A DNA stretch of 64,000 bases from Ifrita kowaldi (Eukaryota > Chordata > Aves > Passeriformes > Cinclosomatidae), in the NCBI GenBank assembly GCA_013398055.1, contig VZRS01000476.1:666905-730904 (forward strand). The letters run 5' to 3'. Below the pieces are notes generated by a model that was given only the letters and a program-made list of their open reading frames with translations, was not told where the DNA came from and made no database searches. The position numbers and the translations under genes were made by a program. Shown here piece by piece: positions 1 through 13,347 of this stretch; position 1 is the stretch's first letter, and each line of letters starts with the position of its first letter.

Positions 1-1476
1 CAAATGTAAAAATGTGCTTTTCATGACCTGCAGGCTTTGTGAAACACAAGATTTCTGTGTTATGTCTAATACAGATATTTCTTTTTACTGTAGCAGATAC
101 CTATATCAGAACATATGCAAGTGTACAAGTGCAAGAGTGTACAGAGTTTTACATGTGTCTGATCTCAACCTATCGGTGAGAAAACATAAAAATTTCCTAT
201 AAAACTATAGGAAAACGATCAATATTTCAGTGTGTAAAAAAGAAGTCAAGTCCAGCTTGCAATAGCTGCATATCACTTTGCAGGTCTAGAAATAGTTTGC
301 ACTCACAAGAAATGCTTCTGTCATGATGTTGTCTATGACATTAAAAGTGAGTAACATCACCAGCTTAAAACCTCACAAAATCAGAATGAAGTTCTTCTGC
401 TAAGTTAATGTCAAGCAACTAAACAGATGCCTACAACAAACTTTTCATAACAAAAAACTTTATGAATACAATTAAGTCTGTAATTTGACTCATTTAAGTC
501 GATATCATTAAATACAAAGACACTGTCAGAAACAGAAGAGGGGAAAAAAAGAATGTTATTGCTCATTCTGTGATTTCCTGGCAGGATATTAAAGTCTTTC
601 AAAATGAGCCACGCATCTGTAACACAGACACTGCAGGATCAGGAAGACTGAGGGATCAAGTGTTCCAAAAACCAAAATGGAAATACTTATCTAGTTATAG
701 AAAGTGGATGAAGCTATTAATTTCAATAATGTAGCATACTGTGTGCACACCTACGCCTCCCAAATGTAGGTAGTGAATATATGCCAGCTTCAGTTAATTT
801 CTTTTTAGTAAATTTGAAGTTTCAGAGAATATTCTGCATTTACTGAGACAACAGTGAGATTCCAAGAGACGTTACCAGATTTTCAGTGATGTAAAAGCAG
901 AAGGTTTATTATCTTAGTACGTAAATGCTGCATCAGCAATTTACAGACACTCCTTATATACTCATGCTTTAGTGAAAAAAATAATAATCTTTAACCACAG
1001 AATCACATTTAAACTCTCTAGGAACTAGAATTATTCGGAAAAATTTCACTTTGCCATAATTATTTTCCAGCTAGTCTCTCAAATATCATTTCCAATAGTG
1101 GCAAAATAGAGACTTTCAAGATCCCCAGTTCCTAAAATCCCCATGTCCCCTTAGATACGTGCATTATCGGTCTGATTTTCCAAAATTACTTTGAGCATAA
1201 TAGTTCCCTTGATTTTTGCTGAACACCTATAAATGTAAGCACATTTCATTGGAAGAGACAAATTATTCAGCTCCGCCCCCCCCAACCCCACACCCACCAC
1301 CCAAAACTACATAAACAATTTAGGAAAACATTCCTGTTTTGGAAATCCCATCGTCCCCCTGAGCTGAGCTCCTTGCCTGATGAACTGACTCTCCGGATGG
1401 GAAGCTATACACCCGAGATAAGTGAGCGTGTACCACACAGTGAGCAGGAACACCCAAGTGAAACACGGGGCTTTAC
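1..1476 (-). other. GPR158: GPR158 intron, 5' portion only (downstream of the TM1 exon)
   Basis: This is the beginning of the intron that follows the TM1 exon on the minus strand; the next exon (TM2 region) lies beyond the window start. The only sequence features I see are a C-rich run at about 1272-1302 and ordinary AT-rich DNA. No coding similarity, mobile element or RNA gene was recognised. Confidence 0.8.
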
Positions 1477-1694
1477 CTTTGCCTTGCGGAAGTGGTAGAC
1501 CACCAGCATGCTTATGAAATCCAGCAGCATACAGAGCGTTTGGAAGGAGATGATAGCCAGCCGTAAGTACTTGTCCTCCTGTGCATAGCAGGGAGTATCA
1601 TCTGTGCAGAAAGAACATCCTTCTCTGCAGGGCAGGCAGCTGTAGACTTCCTCTGACAATTCACCACCAGAAAAGCGATTTTCTGCATCCTTTC
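1477..1694 (-). CDS. GPR158: GPR158 internal coding exon: cysteine-rich stalk and transmembrane helix 1
   Basis: GPR158 is a class C orphan G-protein-coupled receptor of the neuronal plasma membrane. It is known to recruit RGS7-Gbeta5 and has been reported to respond to glycine. This 218 bp exon encodes 73 residues when joined to the A left over from the exon at 8963-9065. Residues 1-18 are a variable linker. Residues 19-41 hold five cysteines (20, 23, 27, 30, 36) in the pattern CLPCREGC..C.....C followed by QEDKYLRLA, which I recognise from GPR158 just before the membrane. Residues about 43-67 are a hydrophobic helix (TM1), ending in the basic stop FRKAK. The acceptor reads ATACTTTCAG and the donor AAG/GTAAAG on the minus strand. 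Entry phase is 1 and exit phase 0. The reading frame runs on past both splice sites, but those extensions lose the similarity and I exclude them. GPR179 is the closest alternative, but the sequence follows GPR158 as I remember it. Confidence 0.95.
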
Positions 1695-4017
1695 CTGAAA
1701 GTATCAGAAGAGCGAGGGGAGACACCTTTAGTTGTACAGGATGGAGAGTTCATCACCAGTCCTCTGCTGGGCTTCCTCTCCCTCCCCTTCTCTCTCATTA
1801 GATTAAAAGATAGCTTGGCCAGTGCTGCTTTTCTCACTGAACCACCCTTTGTAACATTCAGGAAACACAGACCAATCTAGACATGAGGGAAAGTGAGCTT
1901 ATTAAACATCAAATGTTTTCCTGTTATACTTAAAGTGGGCTAAATCTGCACGGGAAATTCTATGAAGAAGAATTTTGAATGGGGAAAAAATTACATTAAA
2001 TATTTGGGAATAAGGAAAGGATTTTACACAGACACATGAAGGGCAGACCCATTAACAACCTAATGTTCACAGTACAAGCTCTGATGCTATTTCAGATTGT
2101 CCCTCAATTTTATAAAAATGCTATCTGGTGAATTAATGAGCTTCAAATTAGATAAAACCCCTCTTAATTAACATTTGTTCAACAGGCTGTTGCACTACTC
2201 CATCCCCAAAGCAAAACCAGTGTACTTAGACTAAGTATAATTTTCCATTGTTCACACAAGCACGCCAGGAAGAAAACCTATTGGAAAGTTAATATTTTGT
2301 CTAGGAAAATCAATGACTCTTAAACTGACATCTCATCCATCAAAGTGAACCCATCAACAGGGCACACAGAAAGATTCCTAATTTTTCTGATCCATGACAC
2401 TGGCCCATAAACCCCTGTAAGGCTGCTTACTGTACAGGCCATGAATAGAGTTAAAAGGTAAAAGAGAAAGGGGGCAAAAAAAGAGAATATTGTTAAATAA
2501 AAGGAAAAAATGAATTTGTTGAAAATGTTTATTATAGGCAAGACAACCTTAGGAACTCACAGAAACAAGAGAATGTGGCTAAAGCCAAATCAATGCTGCA
2601 TTAAAATGTGTGATAACTCCTCTCACTTTTCACAATTCTAGAGAATTTCTTCAATTTCTTTGATCAAAATTCTCTTTCTCTGTCAGTGAAAGTAGTAAAT
2701 CATGCATTGCTGAGTCCTTCCAGAGACAGCCTATTCCACCTATGCTGCACATGCACATAGCCTTATGCAACTCTCTTCAGACTTTTAGCTTGAAATAATT
2801 GAAGCAGAAGGTTATCTACAAGGGTAATTACCTCTTGCTTTCTCAAATCCATGTCCAAATGCGCATGAGCACACATCTGCTGCCAGGAAAAGCCTGGGAA
2901 AGGGACAGAGGCCACATACTCAGGTCTGTTTATCTGGCTTGTTGCTCCAGCAGCCCCATGCTCCTTGTCTTCAGTGTAGGATGCCTCGCTCCCACATCCC
3001 ATAGTGAGCAGGGAACAGGATGGTATTTCTCATGAAAATCATTAATTTCTCCTTGGAGGTTTTCTTAAACAAAGTTGTTGGAAACCTGAATATAGCATAG
3101 TGCTGACTCATGTTGGAAGCCAGATTTTTAGATACAAGGAGTGAGCAAGAAGAGATCTTGTGCTTTTTTGACCCAGACTGTATGAGGCAGGAATGGAAAT
3201 CTTGGAAAATAATGATGCTTGGGCATACCAAGCAGATGGAGAACCTCTAAGGAACACTAAGCTTGAAGATATCCTAGGACTGGAATTTCTCTTCAGAGCA
3301 CACACCCATGGACCTCAGCCCATTGTCATTCCAAGAGCTTTAACAGAAACCACCTTCTCTAAATCTAGCATTAAATCCTTGCTTTCTTAGCTACAGCTAG
3401 AGCAACAGACCCACACTGTCCTCTGTCAGAGACAGAAGTCACAGCCTCCCATCTCCATATCCAAACCAAGAGCACATTCCCTACTGTTCAAGTTTTCCAC
3501 TTCATTTCCTCAACATTTAAGCTCATGTCAACCTGATTTTCCAACATATATATCTGCTCCTTTATCTTTTCTATAGTTGCCCTTCAATTAGCCCATCTCT
3601 TTAAAACCTCACATTTCTGAGCCCCATTAGCCATTTGTTAATATATTTTTATTGTGTCAACTAAATAAATTATTTGCAGTATAAAAACTTACACACTGAC
3701 AAAATATAGTTTAAAATCCACAGTTATGAGACAACTTGTCACAAATATTATATGAATATGGCTGGATAATTTTTCATGATCCTAAACTTGATGCACTTTA
3801 TTTCTGAAATGTTCAACCTTGAAAGTCATTGCAATTACATTGTATTCCATTTCCTCAAGCAGTTTCTTATCTGAATCATATGTGGGACTTCCTCCATGTG
3901 GATGCTCATCACATACTACAGGAACAACAGCCAATAAACAGTTGCATGTTGAAGTAAATATCCCATGGATATGACTTCACAACACAACAGCAAGCCTTTG
4001 TTTAGATGTGTCTGGTG

Positions 4018-4195
4018 TCATGTTCAGAGGCTGCCCAGGGAGGTGGTGGAGTCAGGGTCCCTGGAGGAGCTTAAGGAAAGACTGGATGTGGCACTCAGTG
4101 CCATGGTCTACTCCATGGTATTGCTTGGTCATAGGGCAGACTCAATGATGTCAATGATCAATGAGAGGTCTTTTCCAATCTATTGATGCAGTGAT
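4018..4195 (+). mobile_element. CR1 LINE 3' fragment
   Basis: The segment resembles the 3' region of avian CR1: it begins near GAGGCTGCCCAGGGAGGTGG, continues through a CCCTGGAGGAGCTTAAGGAAAGACTGGATG-like stretch and reaches GGTCTTTTCCAATCTATTGATG. It is 5'-truncated, as most CR1 copies are, and clearly diverged. The open frame across it is a remnant, not a gene. Confidence 0.85.
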
Positions 4196-4296
4196 ATTGT
4201 CTGCTGTATACAAAGGAAGATCACTGGTGCACATCTTCTGCCCTGTCTGCACTGCAGGCCAGGACTGATTTTTCTGTGAATATCTTTTGACTATCA

Positions 4297-4440
4297 AATG
4301 GAGGTGGAGGTGTCTGAGGAACAGCTGGACAAGGCACTCAGTGCTCTGGTCTGGTTAACAAGGTGGGGATCGCTCACAGGGTGGACTTGGTGATCTCAGA
4401 AGTCTTTTCCAGCCTACTGGATTCTGTGATTCTGTGTGGT
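4297..4440 (+). mobile_element. Second CR1 LINE 3' fragment, same orientation
   Basis: This is a diverged CR1 tail with the characteristic steps: an ACTGGATGAGGCACT-like segment (CTGGACAAGGCACTCAGTGC), then AGTCTTTTCCAGCCTACTGG, and finally the terminal repeats GATTCTGTGATTCTGTG. It starts about 100 bp after the preceding CR1 fragment and shares its orientation. Confidence 0.8.
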
Positions 4441-4510
4441 TCTTCCTTATACCAAATAAAAACTGGATCTACTTGAGATTTTCTACAATGTGATAAGGAA
4501 CAATTAACAA

Positions 4511-4544
4511 TTCCCTTTTTTTTTCTTTTTCTTTTTTTTTCCTT
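4511..4544 (+). repeat. Pyrimidine-rich low-complexity tract
   Basis: This is a run of T with scattered C, about 34 bases. On the transcribed (minus) strand it is A/G-rich, so it would not act as a splice polypyrimidine tract for GPR158. Confidence 0.8.
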
Positions 4545-7500
4545 GACAAAAAGAAAGAATGTTTTTCAGACCCTCTAAAATAAATTCTTGGGAAAGAACT
4601 GTTCATTGTATATACCACTGACACGGATCCTGTCCACCCACACCCTTGCCCTGACTATATGTCTCAGGGCACAGCTGCCGAATACATAGTTGAACATTTC
4701 TGCCCTTTTTGTCTAGTCCTGTCCTCTCACCAAAGTCAATGTAACATCAATTCAAAACACAGACAGTCCAAGCCAAGCCTGGAGTGCCTCTAACAGCACT
4801 GCTAGACGTTTCATGGTGCCTTCTCCTATCTCAGCAGTTCTTTGGGATTACATGTCTCCCACAGTGAATAAAAATAGTTTTTCCTCTTCAAAAGATGACA
4901 AAAGATTCTAGACATTGGTAAGGTAGATGATGGACAAGAAGTCATTTCTGCTCTGTGTAAGGCAGCAGCAGTTTTAGCCCTCTCACTAATGAGATGGAAG
5001 CAAACACTGTACTGCAGAAGTTAAAACTGAAAATAAGGAAGGTGTAAAAAAATACTATTCCAAAGGAAAGAAGAACAGAAAAAAATGCAGCAGCCAAAAA
5101 ATAAAAAGGATAAAAAGGAAGGAGAAAAGAGCAAAGCAAAGTAGGTGGAATGCAGGAATAGGGACATAAACTAACATGAAGTACAATAAAATAAAAAAGC
5201 TTAAATGTTTCATCTATTTCCAATCCACCATATTTTTTTCCTAGCTCTTCTCTCTTCTTTCCCAGCCTTATTTTTCTGTCTGATTGGCCCATCTGTTTTT
5301 GAAATGTTCCCCTGATGGCAACTCTTCATCAGTCGTGGTTCTCCTAAGGACACTTTGCCACGCAAGGGATGCCTCAGCAGCTGCAACATTGCCAGCTGAG
5401 ATCTTCCAGCAAAGTAAGAATGGCACCACAGACTGCTGAGAGCCAGGGCAGGGATTGCTTTGTCCCTAACCAAATCATCCCACACTCCAGTCAGAACTCA
5501 GCACATGAACACAGAGAGCACAGTGCATGCTGAGCACTGAGCAGAACAAAAGACTGATTCTGCTCTTGCTCTATAACAGAGTAAATTAGGAACACTCCAG
5601 TCGCATGAGCAATGTTGCAGTAACTTAATGAGAATATAGCTGGACCTCTTGGCACCAAAACCTGGTCATCAGCCATGGTCAGAAGCCTCACCCCAGAAAG
5701 GGATCACTGAAGTCAGTGACAACCTTCCTATATGCAAAGATCTGCACATGCGAGCTCTGTTGAAGAAGCAAAGCCAAAGGGCCGGTGTGAAAAATAGGAA
5801 TTCCTGTTGAACTGGAAATCCCTCTTGGAAATTTTTATGTGATCATGCAATGTTAGAGACAGCAAGGTCCCATATTCAGACAAAAGAGCCACTGCTGGTG
5901 CAAGCAGGGCAGGTTTCACATCCAAACAGCAAGAGCTGAGAATTTCTGCAGTATATGGATGATGCATTGCTACAGAGCAAACTTCAAGGTTGAACAAAGC
6001 ACCGTTGTTCTGCTAAGGATTTCCCAATGCAAACCTGATTACCCCAGGAGGCACAGAACAGAAGTGCTTTGGAGAAGGGTGTTACAGGAATGTTAAAATA
6101 TAAGTAGTCATCAGTTAGTCTATTCTACCTATGCTAATAGCGCTACCTAAAAATGAGCCATTAGGAGAAAGTGCATAATCTTGTACTCAAGCATTTACAG
6201 GTTAATACAACCTGTGTACATGAAATGTGGTTTTTTCTAAAATCCATTTCCAACCTCAAAACATACCCTGGAAGTATAGTAATAACTTTGTGCCCTTCTA
6301 GTACCCAAGGTCCTCATTAACACATGGAGAAAAAATAGAAAGGGTTTTACATATTTTGGCACCGTCAGTTCTGAAGAACGAATGCAGACTTGGGAGGGAA
6401 ATGCCATCCTACCTGGCTTCTTATTCAGTAAGAGAACAGCCTGAATTCCAGCTGTGCTCCTGTCCCACACACTCTTTGGGAACCTGCGACACGTGCAGCC
6501 TCCCTGGAAGCAGCAACACCATGCTGCTTTAAGATAGAAAAGCAACTGATTTGCAGAATCTTTCCTACATGAGACTGCTTATGTCACGTTGCAGGTTCCC
6601 AAAGAGCCTACCAGTAAGCTCTGTAGAGTGTTTAATGTCTCTGCAAAGCCATATCATACAGCTATCTTTCAGACTCAAACCAAAGCATTAATCTGTGCCT
6701 AAGGCAGAACCTTTCCCCCACTCAAAAGCTGGACACTTTGGACACAATGTGGAACTGTAGTTAACCATGTTTTGCTGCAGTGCAGAATCCCAGTGTCATT
6801 GAGAAATGCTCCCACGTCAAGACATAATACAATCCAATTCTTCAATCGAGTGGAGTACAAAACTGGTCATTTTTTTCTATCTTCTTTCTTGTATCTTGAG
6901 ACCTGCAAATCTTTGCTGCCTCTTTATTTTCTTCCACTAGGAATACTTTCTAAATGATTAACATTCCTATTCAGTTTCATCTCTTTTATCATCACATTTC
7001 ACCAACCTAGCTCCACAAAGAGATCTCCAGGTCAGACAGCTTCTGTCAAAACTGCTCGCAGAATTCGTGCCTAGAATTCCTATGTTAACATAATTTTGAT
7101 CCACCAGATACATACTACAGCCATTTTAGCCATGATATTTTTTCCTCTTTTCTTTTTACAGAATGCAGCTGTGTGACAGGGCCAAGTTTCCTTTGAACCA
7201 CAGGCTTTTCTCATTTCTTTAGTCATTTCCAGTCTCACTGTTCACTTTTTGAAATCATTTACACAACTTGGCAGATGGAGCTGCGTCTGGATGAATTAAA
7301 AAAGTTCTTCATTACTGTTTCAAAACTCAGGTTACCTCACAGCAACAAAGGCTTAAATCAAATTGGTCCCCCACATGCTACAATATCAGCATATACGAAC
7401 GTTCTTGAGACATATTTCACTTCATTAGGAGCTAAATAGCCATTTTAAGGTAACTATATGGGCTCTTCATTCTATAGCAAATGGAGAAAAAAATTGAGGT

Positions 7501-7925
7501 ATTACTTTTTCCATCTAAAGACAAATCAACCATCAGGGGAGCCACACTCTTCATACTGACTGCAGTTGAAACCTAGGTGACTAATACATACCAAGCATAT
7601 ATATTTTGCACAACTGATAGGAAATAAAATTAATCTCATCCCTAAGGATCAATGTTGTTACAATCCCTAGCCACATTTTTTGCGTGTGTTCTATGGCATT
7701 TGGTATGAGAAAAATCTAAGAAGTTTTTCTTTATATGCTCTCTCAAGGAATTAAATCCAAACTCCACCAGAAATCACTGCACTTCAGGAAAAACCAAACA
7801 TCCTCCTCACCCTAGCTGCCTTCTGCAACACTTCACAATATGAAAAGACAAGGGAAACAGTCAGCAGATAAACTGTTGAACAAACTATTTATTCTACAAA
7901 TATATACAGAAAACATTATATCCCC

Positions 7926-7955
7926 TATATATACATATATATATATATATACACA
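7926..7955. repeat. TA dinucleotide microsatellite
   Basis: Alternating TA repeats with one C interruption over about 30 bp. Confidence 0.9.
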
Positions 7956-8962
7956 TGCACATTAAGTGTTGATTAGTACTAGAGGTATTTCTCTAGGGGA
8001 ACAGAAACAGCTATTTGCACACAAGGCAGGAGATAATGCACGCAGTCCTGCACCAGGCTCAGTGAAAGTTACTCATTGCCATTCCCTGGATATCTCACAC
8101 AAACTGAGCTCGCAGTGAGAGCTCATGACATGAACCTCTGGCTAAAGGACGGTGCAAAGAAGCAGGGCACGATATGAACCAGAAAGCAGGAGGCAGAGAA
8201 GGATGCCCTGTTACACCTCCCAGCAGCAGCTTTGCACCTGTGACTGCAGCATGAGCTCTACCAGTACAACTGTAACAATTTCAGCACAAAATCCATACAG
8301 AGATTTGGTCATATGATGACAGTAGCAGGCACCAGCTTTGGGCATGCAGTTTGTCTGTCTTCCCTGCTGAGCATCAGCCGAGTTCTGTTTCTCCTGTTGT
8401 GGGCAATTCAGCCCAAGAACCATACGATGTGTGCCCTGGGCATGTGCAGGATGTATGTCATCCATACATCCAGCCCAACAGACTCCCAGGCTTGAACCAC
8501 CTCTATTACCTCATCAGCACATAATAGAGTTTGGATGCTCCTTTGAATTCTCCTTTGCAAATGAAGTAAAATGAAAACAATTAAAGCCCACACAAAGCCA
8601 GAGGGTAGGGCATTCTCATTTCCTCTGGCTAAACAGAAAATTAGTAGATTAATTTTCAGAATACTTGTGCACGAGCACAGATGCCAGAAATCTCTATTTC
8701 CCCTTAGCAGGACTTCTTTTCATGTTTTTTAATTTATTTACAAATCAAATACTCTTCAAGTGGGTATGTTTTACAGGATTCTCAAGAGTATCGTGAATGA
8801 CAAACTAAAGGGCTAGAACTCCTTAAGTGATTATATAATCCGAGAGCTGCAAACCACTGGGATTTTACTGTATAACCCTGACGAGGATAAAAAGCAGCCC
8901 TGCATTATTAATGCTAGCTCTCTTTTCTTTTCTTTTTTTTTAACTCAAGAAAAGGCACTTAC

Positions 8963-9065
8963 TCTGAAAGCTGTTCACTGAGAAGATGTTGGGATGATAG
9001 AATCCAGCCTTGCAAATACATTTGTAGGCTCCAAGCACAAATCCAAGGCCTTTAATTGGCATGCA
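8963..9065 (-). CDS. GPR158: GPR158 internal coding exon: EGF-like part of the extracellular stalk
   Basis: This 103 bp exon begins with a TGC (Cys) codon and encodes 34 residues starting CMPIKGLGFVLGAYKC and ending HPNIFSVNSFQ, plus one base carried into the next exon. It has cysteines at residues 1, 16 and 18 (C-x14-C-x-C), as in the EGF-like segment that links the ligand-binding Cache domain of GPR158 to the membrane. The similarity to human GPR158 (CMPIKGLGFVLGAYEC, from memory) is very high. The minus-strand acceptor is TTCTCACAG with a pyrimidine-rich lead, and the donor is AGA/GTAAGTG, both canonical. Entry phase is 0 and exit phase 1, which matches the exon at 1477-1694. The exon was too short to show as a long open frame and was found from the protein similarity and splice sites. 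Confidence 0.93.
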
Positions 9066-10855
9066 CTGTGAGAAAGGAAAAAAAAGAAAAGTCATGCAGA
9101 TAATCATACAACTGTATACTCAGATGTACATTCAAGCATAAAAACATTACAAGATGCTCTGCGCAGACTTCTAAGAACAAACAGGCACTCCTTCCAGACT
9201 GACAGTACTTTCTCAGCAGCTTTTCCCATTGTCATATATCACTCCAGGTTTTTTGCCTTGTTGTTCATCTCCAACAAACAGCAAAGACAGCTATAATCAA
9301 GCCTGTCCCACTGATAAACTGACCAAGTGACAAATTTGACTCTTGCACATTTGATCTAGGCAGGACATCAGAGAGTTGTGGCTTTTCCTGAAGGGCTTCC
9401 AGCACTTTTTCCCAGCACAGCAGGTGGGTTTCAGACAGCTGGAGCTCACGCTACATGAGGAAGAACATGAACACCTGCAGCCAAGCCCCAACCTCCTGCT
9501 GGCAGCACATGCCAGTGCCCCTGCAACCACAGCAAAGTGGAGATAGCCCAACTAAGAGAAAGACAACAACTGGTTACAGAAAATGGCTGCAGACGTAAAT
9601 CTGACCGGGGTGAAAGAGAGAAAACCTACACCAAGAGGAGCCCCATACTTTTAAAATCTCTTGCAATTTTTCGAGGTAGCAATATGTGAAACAAGTTTTG
9701 TTTAAACTCAGCTTCACTCTTGCTTAGTTTTGCTTCAGGTCAGCCACAGCAAATTTATTACCATGACAGAACATCTACTGTCAGACCATTTCCGTACATC
9801 AAATAGACTTTGCCCAGTACAGAGGGAAGAAACAGTCCAGCAACACAAAGGTAGAAACACTTGTAAAATGATGATTCCCAGTACAGCTTATTTCACTTCA
9901 TCAGATGAAAGTAGACTACTATACTAGCTGCCTTTCCCATGAGTACAGGTGTGCCTATAGTGTAGGTGTACCATGAATATGAACTAGACACTAGCAGTTC
10001 CTCAGTGACCAATTGAATGTTTTAACTGTAACAGCCTCTGTCCTCTCACCTCCACATTTTTTACTTGTTTGTGACTGTCTGTGACTCTAGGATATGCTTC
10101 AATATCTAACTGCCTGTGACTGGGAGGAAGATGCAGAGGACAGAGTACAGTAAAAAATACCTGAGTACAAAAAAAATCAAATGTACACCAAGAGAGGACA
10201 GTCTGCACTGCAGACACTTTAGAAAAACTCAGGGAAAAAAGGTTAAGAGTTTTGTATTATCTCAAATTTCAGCTTTTTGACATAATGCTGCCTGATGTTA
10301 GGAGAGCCACTTTGCTTTTCTTTGCCTCAGTTCCCCAGATAGCATCATCTCTTCTTGCACCCTTTGCCAACCTGATGTCAGTGCAGGCAGTGCAGACCTG
10401 CAAGTGCTATTGGAAAACAACTAATAAGTAGGAAACTGGTATGCAAGAACACTGAAAATTCATTCAGCCTCTGTATAAACATGAAAGAAGAAAAAAAAAG
10501 GAAAGAAAAGGCCAAAATCTATTTTTTTCCCCCCACTTTATCTTCACCCTGCAGAAATGTGACTGCTGACAGGGTGGGGGATGGGAGAAATTGAAGTGGG
10601 ATGAGTGTGCGTGCAAGTCCAGTGACAGCCAAACCTCTATAACCAAGCACAAAAAGACAGTTAAAGTAGCAAAAAGACTTTTTCAGAGAAAAATTCTCAT
10701 CAGCCTTCTGGCTTCTTGCTTTGTAAGATGAAGATACATGCTTCTGTAGAGACTGCATTATTTTTTTGAAGGAAAGGAAGAAGTAGCTCCCACTGTTTTG
10801 TGTGAACACTGCAGCACCCCTAGTACTGTATTCATAATCTTTTGCCACTGAACAA

Positions 10856-10880
10856 ATTCATAGAGTCATAGAATTGTTCA
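10856..10880 (-). mobile_element. Possible CR1 3' terminal remnant
   Basis: The string TCATAGAGTCATAGAATTGTT matches the reverse complement of a CR1 terminus (usually ATCATAGAATCATAGAATGG). The match is very short and the flanking sequence is only faintly CR1-like. Confidence 0.35.
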
Positions 10881-12924
10881 TATCAAATATGCTGCAGGCT
10901 CATTAATCTGTTCTGCATTAAAACAAATGCTTCACTGATGATCCTTTCACAAACATCCAATATTTACACCAAATAAGTTTGTGGCTTTTATTTTATTGCC
11001 ACTGACCAGTCTAGAACTTAAAAATGGACAAAATACTTCACATGCTGTTATCTTTCATTGGTTTAGGACATTATCCGTGTTTCCAGACGTTGGCAGCTGT
11101 AATACAGCTTAAAAACCATCAGTCAAATTGTTTCTTGCAGTCCACATAATCCCAGGCAAAGGTGTAATAGAGATCAAAATATCATGTTGAAAGGTGGGAT
11201 GCAGAGAAGGAGAGAAGGAAGCCTAGATCCCTTTAGATGCAATTTCAAACTCTGAAATTCCACTGTGCTCAACATTGCATGGAAACAGAACTATTTACAG
11301 CCTGAGTTTTTTAAAGAAATTGCAGCATCTAGGCAGGAAAAAACACTAAATACCATGAGGCCAAAAATGGGAAAAATACTTTCTCTGGAAAGAAAAAAAT
11401 TCACTCTTTTAACAAAAGATTTAACAGATAATATTTTATTAACCAATGGTGGTAAATATTATGGTGAAAGAGGTAATAAATAAACTGTTTTCTGCTGTAC
11501 AAAAGGAGTTTAGCAAACGAAGTCCAGATTTGTCTGTAATGTTTATTTACAGATAAAGGCTTTTCCTGTAGGTGAATCTACACAATACACAGCAGGCAGA
11601 AGCAAGCAGCTTTTGTCCTTGCCCTGACAAGTGGCACCGGTTTCCAGTGGCCCCAGTGGCAGCCTCTGAGCCCAAGCCTTGCAAAGCTGTCCTAGCTCAG
11701 CCCACAGAACTGGCCATGGGCTTCAGACCCTCAGGAGCACAGGAACTGAGTGATGCACAACAGGCTGTGTAGACACAGCCAGTAAAATACTAATCTGCTG
11801 CTAAATTACTTAAGATTCGATCCATATAGAACTTAGGATTGAATAAAAGCAGATGTGTGAAAAATATCTGCTTCCACAGAAGCAAAAAAAGAGGCAAGCA
11901 CAAAACTGACCTGGTTTCAAATTTCATCATAAATGTGAAAGCAAAGCTCTGGGAATAAACCCACTACATTCCTGAGTATTTTTGCCTTGTTAGTAGTCAT
12001 CAGCTTTTTAAAAATCATACTTTATTCAATTCATAAAAGCAGCGACCTTAGGTTGGATCAGAAGCTCCATTTAGGCTTGCATCACACCTCCTATGTGCCA
12101 GCAGCCAGCGTGGAGGCAAACAGTGAAAGATGCAGGTGGCTATTGAGTGATCCTTCAACCACATGCCCTTCAGGACACCACACCCCTAAATGGAATTTGT
12201 ATCGCTTTAACTTCCAGCCATTAGTTCTTATAGATGGCTTGGTTACAATTAAGATCAGCTTTATCATCATGTTTGCTAAAGAGAGAGTAATAGGTGTCTG
12301 TAGAATTCACACAGCACATTTATTCCACCTGTCTCTTCCCTGGTATTATATTTTTAGCTTTACAGCAGTAGTATAATGTAATGACTCTCAGGCTTTATAT
12401 AGTAAGCTTTAAATCATACATTCAGCTCAAAAAAAAATTAGATATTCCATGAATATTTATCTTGAAATTATAAACTAACAGCTCTTGAACCAACACAAGA
12501 CTCTAACACATTTAAACACAACATCTAAACCAGTTTTTTAAAACTCTGTGTTAGTTCAATTTTATGCTGCTTGTTGTAAAGGACAATGTTGGTAAAACCT
12601 AATGCGATAAAGATTATCTCTGTTGGAAAGAAAATAAGCCCTTCAAATAACCTGTGCAATTGCTTTGGAAGTCTGAGCACAAGAGAGACAAAGCCCTTCA
12701 TCAGATGTGATTAGCCAGAAACCAAGTGACAAAGTATTCAGCAGACACACAAAGCAGGTGAGACATCCAGAAGGGGAGAACAGGGCGAAAACAAACTAGT
12801 GGTTTAAGAGAAAGCATGTGGCATCATGTCCCACATGTAATTTAGAAACTCAGATAAAGGACTAAACAAATCCATCTTTTGGCATTCTGGAGCAGAGGGG
12901 GTAAACCAGTAATTTTAGAATTTA

Positions 12925-13000
12925 GGAGAAAAAGAAAGAAAGAAAACGAAACAAACAAATAAAAAAACAAAACCAAAAACAAACAAACAAAAAAAAGACT
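12925..13000. repeat. A-rich low-complexity tract
   Basis: AAAG units grade into AAAC-type units over about 75 bp. In the GPR158 transcript it would read as a U-rich, G-interrupted tract. Confidence 0.85.
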
Positions 13001-13347
13001 AAAAATGCAGCCAGCCTTTAGTTGGGTATTTCAAGTTTTTCAAAGAGCAGCTTTCAAAATCTGTATTGCCACATGCATACAGCAATGAGAATGTCTCCCT
13101 TTTCTAAAGTCAACTTCTTGTAGTAAGAGCAATGTCAGGATAGATAAAGCTTAACAAAGATAATACAAGTCAGCCCATGTTTCTTTGCTCTGGTTAGGGG
13201 CAGAGCATAAGGGATTTCTAGAAAATGCAATGTATAGAGTAATTTTGTGCCTGGCACACAATAGCAGCTGGAGCAGGTTGGTGTCCTGCAAGACCCTGGA
13301 GGATTTTTCTGATCCTGTTTACCACTCAAGCCAAGCACATGCACTCA

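Larger units (their letters stand above)
1695..8962 (-). other. GPR158: GPR158 intron between the EGF-like and TM1 exons (7268 bp, complete)
   Basis: The intron is bounded by GTAAGT at 8957-8962 and AG at 1695-1696 on the minus strand. It interrupts a codon after its first base (phase 1). It contains two CR1 tails at 4.0-4.4 kb, a pyrimidine tract at 4511-4544 and a TA-rich microsatellite at 7926-7955. Several open frames of 60-116 codons occur on both strands, but none resembles a known protein or has supporting context, so I treat them as chance. Confidence 0.88.
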
